Assembly: GCA_027320785.1 (NCBI GenBank)
Contig: DAHVKR010000122.1
Span: forward strand, 1 to 5,253
Length of the DNA stretch: 5,253 nt
Source: Bdellovibrionales bacterium
GTDB lineage: Bacteria > Bdellovibrionota > Bdellovibrionia > Bdellovibrionales > Bdellovibrionaceae
Direction of reading: 5' to 3'
Below are positions 1 to 5,149 of this stretch, piece after piece; position 1 is the stretch's first letter; every line of letters starts with the position of its first letter. The translations under genes were made by a program, and so were the position numbers. The notes under the pieces were generated by a model. That model made no database searches, was not told the DNA's origin, and saw only the letters and a program-made list of their open reading frames with translations.

Positions 1-636
1 TTCTGCTCCCACCATAAAATAAAGCTTGGGATGCCTTTGAATTTTAAGAATTTGAACAGCATCAACAGTTTGTCCAGAACGTAAGTGCCAATTTTTTCCA
101 ACATTAATTGTGACATCATTACCATCGCGGCTTAAAACTTCGCCATCAATGGGTAGTCGACTATGAACAACTTCATATAAATTCTTATATTCTTTTGTGA
201 TATCTTGGATGGAATCAAATTTGGCAGATGTGGTGGATTCTGTTACGAGAGGTAAGCCATCAGTTCCGACGTAAAGAGACATACGGTAGCTCAGACCTTG
301 AGGGCCGCGAAGAACTCGAGAGGTGACAACAGCCTGAGATTTCGTTTCTAACATAATTTGATGTGCTTCTTGTGGTTCTAAATAATCTGATTTTAATTCT
401 TTTGAATATAAAATGGGATTCCACTGATGATCAGCTGTGATTTTTTTGGTGAGCCAATCCGTGAGAGTTTTAGAGTAGACATTGTTCACATTGTCGAGGA
501 CGGGCACGACGGCAATATTATCAATATGAAGTCGCTGGTCATCGTCACTTTTAAACTGTACGGATGCGCCAGCTTGCGCGTGTGCAAAAATCGAAAAACA
601 TACAAATAGTAGACTTACAAAAAGATGTCGTAACAC
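1..636 (-). CDS. exported protein with FlgT-C-like module, 3' end outside window
   Basis: The minus-strand frame is open from a stop at 643-645 to the window edge, giving 212 codons without the C-terminus. The only plausible start is the GTG at 634-636, two codons after that stop; no clear Shine-Dalgarno precedes it. The N-terminus is a good Sec signal peptide: R3 and H4, then the hydrophobic run LFVSLLFVCFSIFA, with cleavage likely after AHA (20) or AQA (22). The mature part opens with IDNIAVVPVLDN (about 38-49), an 'IAVxP' beta-strand of the kind that starts CsgG/TolB-N-like periplasmic domains. Residues 163-192 (IDGEVLSRDG, then NDVTINVGKNWHLRSGQ) resemble the FlgT C-terminal fold, in which 'G-V-x-INxG' leads to 'xxGQ'. 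It is probably periplasmic or outer-membrane associated. The domain likeness is judged by eye; the frame and the signal peptide are solid. It is divergent from the receiver gene at 759. Confidence 0.8.
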   Translation of the reverse strand, partial: MLRHLFVSLLFVCFSIFAHAQAGASVQFKSDDDQRLHIDNIAVVPVLDNVNNVYSKTLTDWLTKKITADHQWNPILYSKELKSDYLEPQEAHQIMLETKSQAVVTSRVLRGPQGLSYRMSLYVGTDGLPLVTESTTSAKFDSIQDITKEYKNLYEVVHSRLPIDGEVLSRDGNDVTINVGKNWHLRSGQTVDAVQILKIQRHPKLYFMVGAE

Positions 637-758
637 GATGATTTAATTGTCATTTCTTTTGACTACACGGTAAAGAAGACCCTCTTCGAATTCACCTTTG
701 GTCTAGTCGTAATAGATTGTTCTCGTCCAGTTAAATGGAAACAGACTAAAATAAGAGC

Positions 759-1145
759 ATGAAGTTTAGATTTGTCGTAGTGGATGATGCTGCCTTTATT
801 CGCGAGATCATCAAAAACATTGGTGAGCGTTTGGGTGGTTCTTGTGTTGGAGAAGGCGAAAATGGGAGAGACGCTTTAAGTATCGTAAAGCAGACTCTAC
901 CCGATCTTCTTTTTCTTGATATGGTCATGCCTATTAAAAATGGGCTGGAAATTTTAGAAGAGTTACGTGAAATTTGGCCGGATATTAAAATTGTGGCCTG
1001 CTCGACTTTGGATCAGCAAGAGGTCATGGATGAGGCTCTAAGTAAGGGAGTTCATCATTATCTCACGAAACCATTTTCAAAAGAAGAAATTGAACTTGTG
1101 ATTGATAAATTGATTTTATCACGGAAGGATCAAAATCATGTCTGA
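759..1145 (+). CDS. stand-alone CheY-like response regulator receiver
   Basis: A 128-residue protein that is a single receiver domain with no output domain, the usual length for CheY/Spo0F-type proteins. All the family's key positions are visible: the acidic pair D9-D10 (VVDDAAF), the phospho-acceptor D54 in LFLDMVMP, the switch Ser/Thr at 82-83 (ACST), the switch aromatic near Y101 and the conserved K104 in LTKPF. It is therefore expected to be phosphorylated by a histidine kinase and to act by protein contact; no kinase is present in the window. The ATG at 759 fits the domain start. An AAGAG at 753-757 is too close to be a good ribosome binding site, so initiation may be weak or use a short leader. 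Its 3' end overlaps the next gene by 8 bp, which suggests co-translation with a small membrane protein. Whether it serves chemotaxis or pilus control cannot be told. Confidence 0.95.
   Translation: MKFRFVVVDDAAFIREIIKNIGERLGGSCVGEGENGRDALSIVKQTLPDLLFLDMVMPIKNGLEILEELREIWPDIKIVACSTLDQQEVMDEALSKGVHHYLTKPFSKEEIELVIDKLILSRKDQNHV
1123..1129 (+). promoter_or_regulatory. ribosome binding site inside the receiver gene
   Basis: GGAAGGA lies 8 nt before the ATG at 1138 and within the receiver coding sequence. It is the main reason for accepting the overlapping 95-residue gene as real and for choosing this start over the later out-of-frame ATG at 1164. Confidence 0.7.
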
Positions 1146-1425
1146 TTTTATATTTGTGGTGAAGTGTTTTGCTTATACGCTTTTGATTTCTTTTTTTATG
1201 CAAATAAAAGTATCAAATGTTTCTCTCGAGGCGAGAGTTCAGCATTTTTTAAAAAGCTCAGCGGCGGTGGAATATTTACAACAAGCTTCAGCTGGTGGAG
1301 CACGAGCCCTGCACGAGGGCTATGGGTATGCTCGAAATTTAATTATCAACACGACAAAATCCATCCGCTTTTCTTCAGAGTCGCCCTATTTAAAAAGGCA
1401 CGACTCTCAAGATGCGGAGAGATAA
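1138..1425 (+). CDS. small membrane-anchored protein coupled to the receiver gene
   Basis: A 95-residue protein of unknown family. Its ATG at 1138 lies inside the last codons of the receiver gene (8-bp overlap), and a strong GGAAGGA at 1123-1129 sits 8 nt upstream, which supports real, coupled translation. Residues about 4-22 (FIFVVKCFAYTLLISFF) form one hydrophobic segment that could be an uncleaved signal anchor. The remainder is polar with a helical look (EARVQHFLKS, then AAVEYLQQASAGGARALHEG) and a basic, serine-rich tail ending DAER. I recognise no domain. The pairing suggests a membrane partner, or simply an operon mate, of the response regulator. It stops at 1423-1425, immediately against the stop of the convergent gene at 1426. 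A signal peptide rather than an anchor is possible. Confidence 0.72.
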   Translation: MSDFIFVVKCFAYTLLISFFMQIKVSNVSLEARVQHFLKSSAAVEYLQQASAGGARALHEGYGYARNLIINTTKSIRFSSESPYLKRHDSQDAER

Positions 1426-1626
1426 TTAGCGTCGAGCTTTAGAAGCTGATGACTTGCTTTCAGTCCTAGCTGTTTTCGTATAAGAATACGAAACCTTGGG
1501 TGGATTGGTATTGGCTACTAGGCGATCTTGGTTTCTCATGGGGCAGCTTGAGTTGCTGACCTGTTGAACCGCACCAAAAGCCATGGCGCTCACACCGAGA
1601 ACAAGTAGAGTCATTAGAGTTTTCAT
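1426..1626 (-). CDS. small secreted protein, unknown family
   Basis: A 66-residue protein starting at the ATG at 1624-1626, chosen because an excellent AAGGAGGG lies 7 nt upstream; an in-frame extension to 1698 would place that site inside the coding region. The first 19 or so residues (MKTLMTLLVLGVSAMAFGA) are a textbook Sec signal peptide with cleavage after AFGA. The mature part is about 47 residues, carries one cysteine (C28, in SSCPM) and ends in a Ser/Lys/Arg-rich tail (TESKSSASKARR), so it is basic and probably unstructured. No family is recognised. It lies downstream of the hit-like pair on the same strand but beyond their terminator, and it has its own promoter candidate at 1670-1685. 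Its TAA stop (1426-1428) abuts the stop of the plus-strand gene ending at 1425. Confidence 0.75.
   Translation of the reverse strand: MKTLMTLLVLGVSAMAFGAVQQVSNSSCPMRNQDRLVANTNPPKVSYSYTKTARTESKSSASKARR
1474..1493. repeat. 8-bp perfect inverted repeat in the small gene's 3' region
   Basis: TTTCGTAT (1474-1481) and ATACGAAA (1486-1493) are perfect complements around a 4-nt AAGA loop. It sits inside the coding region of the 66-residue gene and about 50 nt past the stop of the convergent plus-strand pair. Neither strand has a T-run after the stem, so it is not a classical terminator, although it could slow or stabilise the end of the plus-strand transcript. Confidence 0.4.
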
Positions 1627-1631
1627 ATAAA

Positions 1632-1640
1632 TCCCTCCTT
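1632..1640 (-). promoter_or_regulatory. strong ribosome binding site of the 66-residue gene
   Basis: On the minus strand this reads AAGGAGGGA, with the AGGAGG core at 1634-1639 and 7 nt to the ATG at 1626. It fixes the start of the small secreted protein. Confidence 0.8.
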
Positions 1641-1669
1641 TATAGGGTTTCCTACTTATAACTAGACAT

Positions 1670-1685
1670 TGCGAGACTGATGCCA
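1670..1685 (-). promoter_or_regulatory. candidate sigma-54 (-24/-12) promoter of the small secreted protein gene
   Basis: The minus strand reads TGGCATCAGTCTCGCA. The invariant GG (1684-1683) and GC (1672-1671) are separated by exactly 10 nt, as in the RpoN consensus TGGCAC-N5-TTGC; the deviations are T for C after TGGCA and TC for TT before GC. A start point about 12 nt past the GC would fall near 1659, leaving a leader of about 33 nt that contains the ribosome binding site. An alternative sigma-70 -10 (TATAAG, 1655-1660) lacks a convincing -35. It is a match by eye only. Confidence 0.4.
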
Positions 1686-1692
1686 GGGGGGG

Positions 1693-1705
1693 TCTCATAA
1701 TGAGA
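1693..1705. repeat. 13-bp palindrome upstream of the sigma-54-like element
   Basis: TCTCAT (1693-1698) and ATGAGA (1700-1705) are perfect complements around a single central A. The palindrome lies 8 nt upstream of the -24 element, so it could be an operator half-site pair, or chance. Confidence 0.3.
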
Positions 1706-1738
1706 ATAAAATAACTTGTGATTCCAGTGGGTTAGGCT

Positions 1739-1774
1739 GGCGTTTCAAATTGAGACGTCTACAAGTTCAACGCC
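1739..1774. repeat. nested inverted repeats in the intergenic region
   Basis: GGCGTT (1739-1744) pairs with AACGCC (1769-1774). Inside lie CGTTTC/GAGACG (1741-1746 and 1752-1757, one G-T pair) and the 8-bp palindrome AGACGTCT (1753-1760). These structures are mutually exclusive in part. No gene is apparent in 1640-1850; this is the only structure I see there besides the promoter and the terminator. Confidence 0.3.
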
Positions 1775-1850
1775 TGTGGAGCGTAAATTGGCTGGATGAT
1801 GTTTTTGGGTATGAATTGAGAGTAATGGGTTCGCTAAAATGTATCTTAAA

Positions 1851-1873
1851 GGGCTATCTGTTCCAGATAGCCC
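1851..1873 (-). terminator. hairpin terminator after the hit-like gene pair
   Basis: GGGCTATCTG and its exact complement CAGATAGCCC form a 10-bp stem with a 3-nt loop. It begins 10 nt after the stop of the 116-residue gene on the minus strand. The following T-run there is short (TTT then AAG), and flanking CTTA/TAAG can extend the stem around a small bulge. The position right after the operon and the perfect stem make termination or 3'-end stabilisation likely. Confidence 0.75.
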
Positions 1874-1883
1874 TAAGATTGAG

Positions 1884-2234
1884 TTACTTTTGAGCTTTTT
1901 GCTCGTCGCCAGTGGAGGGCGTAGACTTCTCGGAAGAAGAGATATCACCATTTTCGTCCACGCTGTCGAGTTGACGGTGGAGGTTGCAGCTAGGACAGCT
2001 TTGAGGTGTCTTAACGCTGGCGAGTTTGCTAACAACTCCCTGGAAGGTGCCCGTTGTGTCCACAGCCGAGGCCTGGGTATACTCATCCATTCCAATGGAC
2101 ATATTTGGATCTTCTTTATTAAAGTGATTATCAATAAATTGCTCGGCAGGGGTTTTCTCTGAGGTGGCTTTGTCATCTTGAGCGTGGGCTACAAAGCCAG
2201 CAACAAGAACTAAAATTAAAGCTAATAATTTCAT
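1884..2234 (-). CDS. small secreted polar protein, candidate Bd0108-like (hit) protein
   Basis: A 116-residue protein with a clear Sec signal peptide (MKLLALILVLVAGFVAHA, cleavage after 18). The mature part is rich in D, E, K, S, T and Q (for example DDKATSEKTPAEQ and the tail STPSTGDEQKAQK) and looks disordered. The only marked motif is a CPSC pair at C80 and C83. The start is secured by AAGGAG at 2241-2246, 6 nt upstream, which overlaps the stop of the preceding gene; the two genes are 10 bp apart and form an operon. Known of the family context: Bd0108 of B. bacteriovorus is a small (about 100-residue) exported, intrinsically disordered protein encoded after bd0109 beside pilus genes, and mutations in it favour host-independent growth. 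Orthology here is inferred from order, size, signal peptide and composition, not from sequence identity. A near-direct repeat in the gene is listed separately. Confidence 0.85.
   Translation of the reverse strand: MKLLALILVLVAGFVAHAQDDKATSEKTPAEQFIDNHFNKEDPNMSIGMDEYTQASAVDTTGTFQGVVSKLASVKTPQSCPSCNLHRQLDSVDENGDISSSEKSTPSTGDEQKAQK
1961..2026. repeat. in-frame near-direct repeat in the hit-like gene
   Basis: CGCTGTCGAGTT (1961-1972) and CGCTGGCGAGTT (2015-2026) match at 11 of 12 positions, with a period of 54 bp (18 codons). In protein terms these are QLDSVD (88-93) and KLASVK (70-75). Recombination or slippage between them would delete 18 codons in frame, including the CPSC motif. Confidence 0.6.
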
Positions 2235-2244
2235 CTTCGACTCC

Positions 2245-3906
2245 TTAGAGATAAATATCTGTCGTAGCTGGGGCTATAATGTCCAGCATATTGTTAAATG
2301 TTGAGGCTACCTGAAGAGCTACAGTGGGACCATCTTTACTATCCACTTTGGCAATCTCACCATTTGATTTGTAAAGAACCTTGATAGTGCCAAGTCCTGG
2401 ACGAGTCACGATATAAGGCTTTCCATATCGCTCTTCGTAAGTAATTTTGACCAATTTTTTTGCTTGATCCTTAATTGAGGCAATTCGTCCACGATTATCA
2501 TAAGTCATATTTACTTTTTGACCATCACTGTTTTGCGCATAGATCAAGTTGCCTTTATTATCATACTTAAAAGACGTTGTGCGAATGGATACTCGCTTAC
2601 CTTTTCCATTATAGTACTCAGAAATGACCTCGGCGATTTTGTTATTTGAAGTATTATATTTAAACGTTTGCTTTGTGTTTGAAGTAGCTTTTGTTTTAAC
2701 AAGTCCATTCGAATAATACTCGAAAGCGACGCGATCTTGATTTTTTCGAATAGCTAAAGGCTTTCCAGACATATCATCGTAAGTAATATCGACTACATTT
2801 CCTTTAACGTCAGACTGGATACGAGAAAGAGCCCACTCTCCATCGGGGCGCTGTTTATACCAAAATTCGTATTTATCATCCGCGACAACTTCTTTGCCGC
2901 AAACTTTTTTAACAGTGGACCAATAGTGTCCCTTTGGGTTTTCTTTTGAGAGCTCGTACTTATAGGATTCTACGCAACGGTTTCTGTCGACAAATGAAGT
3001 TACCCAATCTCGATTCGTATCATACTTCAATGAAATAGAAGTCCTGTCAGGCCATGTGGCCTTTACGAGATTGTGAAGTTCATCATACTTGTAAGTGTAA
3101 ACGTTCTTCCAGGCATTCTTAACATAATCCAAGTCATCTTGGTTGAATTTGTATTCAACTTTTAAGCTGTTGGGGCCCGTAATTTCTTTAACTTTTCGAT
3201 TCGAATAATAACGAAAGTTTAAGCGGCGGCCATTGTTATCCATAGCTTGTGTCATCGTGTCGTTATTGTAATCAAACTTTAAATAGTTCCCATTTTTGTC
3301 ATACATGTAGGTCATGTGTCCTTTGGTATCAAAACGCTGACTGCTACCATCTGCCAAAGAACGCGTATAATAATTTTTTTGAAAAACAATGTACTCGACA
3401 TCGCGGCCGTTTGCATAAAAACGAGTACCCTCTTTAATTGGAATCAATACGCCGTAGTGCTGCGCCATCTGTGCTCTTTTAACGTCGAGCTCGAGAAGAT
3501 CAGACGCGAGCCTTTTGTAGTAAGCCTCGTTGCGCCCAACAGATTTTTCAGCTTTCATTTTGGCAATAATTTTTTGAATTGTCTGCTGAACATCCTTTCG
3601 TGAAACTTCACGAGGGGAGAAAAAAACTTCTTGCCCGGCTCCGCACTCGGTGATTTTAAGATTACCTTCGGCGGTAATTGTCATGCGCGTCTCAAAGTCA
3701 GAACACCAACCAAAACCAAAGATTCCATTAAAAAGTGAGCGACTATTGTATGTCCTTTGGACTTTTAGGTCATAGCCCACTCCCGGGACTTCGGCGTCTA
3801 CCCAGGTTTGAGAGAAGTTGGCATTCTTCATATCGACAACAGCGTTTGAAATTGATGAAAAAAGAATGCCCCATGCAAAAACGGCAACAATCAACGATGA
3901 CTTCAT
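2245..3906 (-). CDS. secreted YD-repeat (Rhs-type) protein, candidate Bd0109-like
   Basis: A 553-residue protein from the ATG at 3904-3906, chosen because GAGGTG lies 7 nt upstream; the ATG at 3921 has no correctly spaced site and would add five residues ahead of the signal peptide. Residues 1-22 (MKSSLIVAVFAW, ending SISNA) are a signal peptide. An N-terminal DUF6531-like segment follows (about 43-72: GYDLKVQRTYNSR, then FGFGWCSDFE). A charged helical insertion lies at about 99-148, then YD repeats, clearest at 200-213 (YMYDKNGNYLKFDY), 272-296 (YKYDELHNLVKATWPD) and 446-480 (FKYDNKGNLIY, then MTYDNRGRIASIKD). YD repeats build beta-sheet shells in Rhs/Tc toxins. Here there is no Rhs core-associated signature and no C-terminal toxin domain, so it looks like a scaffold or adhesin rather than an effector. 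It lies between the tad genes and the small exported protein; Bd0109 of the hit locus is the nearest known analogue by position. Confidence 0.9.
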   Translation of the reverse strand: MKSSLIVAVFAWGILFSSISNAVVDMKNANFSQTWVDAEVPGVGYDLKVQRTYNSRSLFNGIFGFGWCSDFETRMTITAEGNLKITECGAGQEVFFSPREVSRKDVQQTIQKIIAKMKAEKSVGRNEAYYKRLASDLLELDVKRAQMAQHYGVLIPIKEGTRFYANGRDVEYIVFQKNYYTRSLADGSSQRFDTKGHMTYMYDKNGNYLKFDYNNDTMTQAMDNNGRRLNFRYYSNRKVKEITGPNSLKVEYKFNQDDLDYVKNAWKNVYTYKYDELHNLVKATWPDRTSISLKYDTNRDWVTSFVDRNRCVESYKYELSKENPKGHYWSTVKKVCGKEVVADDKYEFWYKQRPDGEWALSRIQSDVKGNVVDITYDDMSGKPLAIRKNQDRVAFEYYSNGLVKTKATSNTKQTFKYNTSNNKIAEVISEYYNGKGKRVSIRTTSFKYDNKGNLIYAQNSDGQKVNMTYDNRGRIASIKDQAKKLVKITYEERYGKPYIVTRPGLGTIKVLYKSNGEIAKVDSKDGPTVALQVASTFNNMLDIIAPATTDIYL

Positions 3907-3913
3907 TTCGTTA

Positions 3914-3919
3914 CACCTC
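3914..3919 (-). promoter_or_regulatory. ribosome binding site that decides the YD-protein start
   Basis: GAGGTG on the minus strand is 7 nt from the ATG at 3906. It would lie inside the coding region if the upstream ATG at 3921 were used, so the shorter form is preferred. Confidence 0.65.
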
Positions 3920-3930
3920 ATCCTTGAGGA

Positions 3931-3943
3931 CCAATTAAATTGG
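3931..3943. repeat. 13-bp palindrome in the tadB / YD-protein gap
   Basis: CCAATT (3931-3936) and AATTGG (3938-3943) are perfect complements around a single A. It lies in the 71-bp gap between the tadB stop and the YD-protein start, 25 bp from that start. It is an operator-like site for a dimeric regulator if a promoter exists here; I find no good -35/-10 pair in the gap. Confidence 0.4.
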
Positions 3944-3977
3944 CCAAACGATTAAATAATTCTTAAGGCTTCAATGC

Positions 3978-4853
3978 CTACACTTTGATTGTAACAATTT
4001 TACGTATTAAGAAGCCACCAATAACTTGTAGTCCTATCATGAAGGCAATCATGAATAAGCCCAAAGTCGTGGTAAACATAGGCATCATCATTTTTGGATC
4101 TATGATGAAGAAGACAATGGCAAGAACGAATGGGATGAGTGTAACAATAAGGCCTTGAAAGCGCCCCATGGCTGTTAAAGCTTGGATTTTTTTCTCTAGT
4201 TTTTGCCTCTCGCGAATAGTGAAGACGATGCTATCGAAGGTTTGACTTAAATCTCCGCCCGTTTCTTTAAGAATATTGATAGCTGTGACGAGCATTTGAA
4301 CATCAGGGCGTGGAACGCGAACTCCCATATCAATTAAAGCATTTTCGAAACTCTGACCTAGTTGTTGAGCAGAAAGAACTTTTTGAAATTCATTTTTAAG
4401 TGGATTTGCCATAATTTCAGTGACACGCTCCATACTCTGCGCGACGTTTGTCTGGCTTTTTATTCCATTGGACATAATCGTTAAACCATCTACGAGCTGA
4501 TCTACCACGCGGTCGCAGCGTCTTTCGTAAAGACCTTTAACGATAATAAGAGGCAAGGACCAGCCAATCATCGTGACAATGGATCCGATGATAAGTCCCG
4601 CAATAATATTAGGGAAAAACAAAACAAAAAAGGCCGCGCCCATGCCGAAACTCATAAGCAGCATTAAAAGAGTTACGCGCTTTTCATCAACCTTGTCTGA
4701 CATGAGTTTTAAGTATTTTATAACGTCGTCTTTTTTGCCCAGGCTTTTTTTACTGAGATAGTCGATGACGGTATCGGCTGAGTTGTAAACAATCAGGATG
4801 ACGGCAATCGCGATAAGAGGAATAAAAATATAGTCTTTATATAAAAGCGACAT
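3978..4853 (-). CDS. tadB: Tad/Flp pilus inner-membrane platform protein TadB-like
   Basis: A 291-residue type II secretion F (T2SSF/GspF) family protein, the membrane platform on which the CpaF/TadA ATPase acts during Flp pilus assembly. Hydrophobic segments lie at about 9-23, 62-80, 82-105, 234-251 and 263-283. The cytoplasmic T2SSF domain covers about 110-232 and contains the TadB-type signature: RPDVQMLVTAINILKETGG (182-200), then TIRER (212-216) and ALTAMGRFQG (225-234). This fits TadB better than TadC, as does its place directly after the cpaF gene. The ATG at 4853 has AGGAGG at 4858-4863, a short but usual spacing, and that site overlaps the cpaF stop; the gap between the genes is 8 bp. 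A tadC gene would normally follow, but the YD-repeat gene comes next, so tadC is elsewhere or absent. Confidence 0.9.
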   Translation of the reverse strand: MSLLYKDYIFIPLIAIAVILIVYNSADTVIDYLSKKSLGKKDDVIKYLKLMSDKVDEKRVTLLMLLMSFGMGAAFFVLFFPNIIAGLIIGSIVTMIGWSLPLIIVKGLYERRCDRVVDQLVDGLTIMSNGIKSQTNVAQSMERVTEIMANPLKNEFQKVLSAQQLGQSFENALIDMGVRVPRPDVQMLVTAINILKETGGDLSQTFDSIVFTIRERQKLEKKIQALTAMGRFQGLIVTLIPFVLAIVFFIIDPKMMMPMFTTTLGLFMIAFMIGLQVIGGFLIRKIVTIKV

Positions 4854-4861
4854 TTATCCTC

Positions 4862-5149
4862 CTATCCGACCTTCTTCGTTACAGTCTGACCTTTGACCTG
4901 CTGATTTGTGGGCGAGCTAGATCCGCCGGAGCCAGGACCTTTTGCCTCGTTAGAGAAAAGATCTCGAGGAACAATGACCCCTTTGTCATTTAACTTTTGA
5001 ATAAATGTGGGAATATAACCAAGAGCTTGAAACTGTCCCAATATTCGGCGGTTTTTATCGTAGCCAGTCTCTTTAAATTTAAAAATTTCCCCCATGCTGA
5101 TAGCATCGCCTTGCATGCCTGTAACCTCAGTAATACTGAGGACTTTGCC
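4862..5149 (-). CDS. cpaF: CpaF/TadA pilus ATPase, C-terminal fragment cut by the contig-end junction
   Basis: The reading frame carries the conserved C-terminus of CpaF/TadA secretion ATPases: KVLSITEVTGMQGDAISMGE (about 5087-5146), then IFKFKETGYD, RRILGQFQALGY, PTFIQKLNDKG and PRDLF. In the family this part follows the RecA-like ATPase core and powers Flp pilus assembly with TadB. After DLF comes a Gly/Ser/Pro-rich, basic tail (KGPGSGGSSSPTNQQVKG) that looks disordered. Homology stops at about 5144-5149; beyond that the frame reads GACARWRC and hits a TGA at 5174-5176, which no CpaF would have. The ATG at 5114-5116 is an internal methionine of the GMQGD motif, not a start. The gene is therefore intact at its 3' end and artificially truncated at 5'. 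It forms an operon with tadB. Confidence 0.88.
   Translation of the reverse strand, partial: GKVLSITEVTGMQGDAISMGEIFKFKETGYDKNRRILGQFQALGYIPTFIQKLNDKGVIVPRDLFSNEAKGPGSGGSSSPTNQQVKGQTVTKKVG
5125..5141. repeat. 17-bp palindrome next to the junction
   Basis: CCTCAGTA (5125-5132) and TACTGAGG (5134-5141) are perfect complements around one A, within the cpaF codons for L-S-I-T-E. It ends a few bases before the foreign sequence begins. Such fold-backs are known to promote template switching in amplified libraries. Confidence 0.55.

Noticed and set aside
427..609. 60-codon plus-strand frame
   Set aside because: It lies wholly within the exported-protein gene on the other strand, has no ribosome binding site and shows no protein-like features.
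659..664. TTGACT as a -35 box in the divergent intergenic region
   Set aside because: No acceptable -10 occurs 16-18 bp downstream; other -10-like strings for the receiver gene (TAAAAT at 747-752) lack a spaced -35.
1305..1321. AGCCCT-gcacg-AGGGCT hairpin and GCACGAG direct repeat inside the 95-residue gene
   Set aside because: Short, within coding sequence, no T-run after it, and explained by Ala/Arg/Gly codons; likely chance.
1164..1442. 92-codon plus-strand frame overlapping the small membrane protein gene
   Set aside because: It is out of frame with the gene that has the strong ribosome binding site and the receiver overlap, and its aromatic-rich product looks like a shadow.
1627..1698. 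N-terminal extension of the 66-residue gene to an ATG at 1698
   Set aside because: It would bury the AAGGAGGG site and the candidate promoter in coding sequence and place 24 non-conforming residues before a perfect signal peptide.
1745..2176. 143-codon minus-strand frame and a 107-codon plus-strand frame (1839-2162) across the hit-like gene
   Set aside because: Both run through the terminator and the gene with the signal peptide; compositions are unlike proteins and neither has a ribosome binding site.
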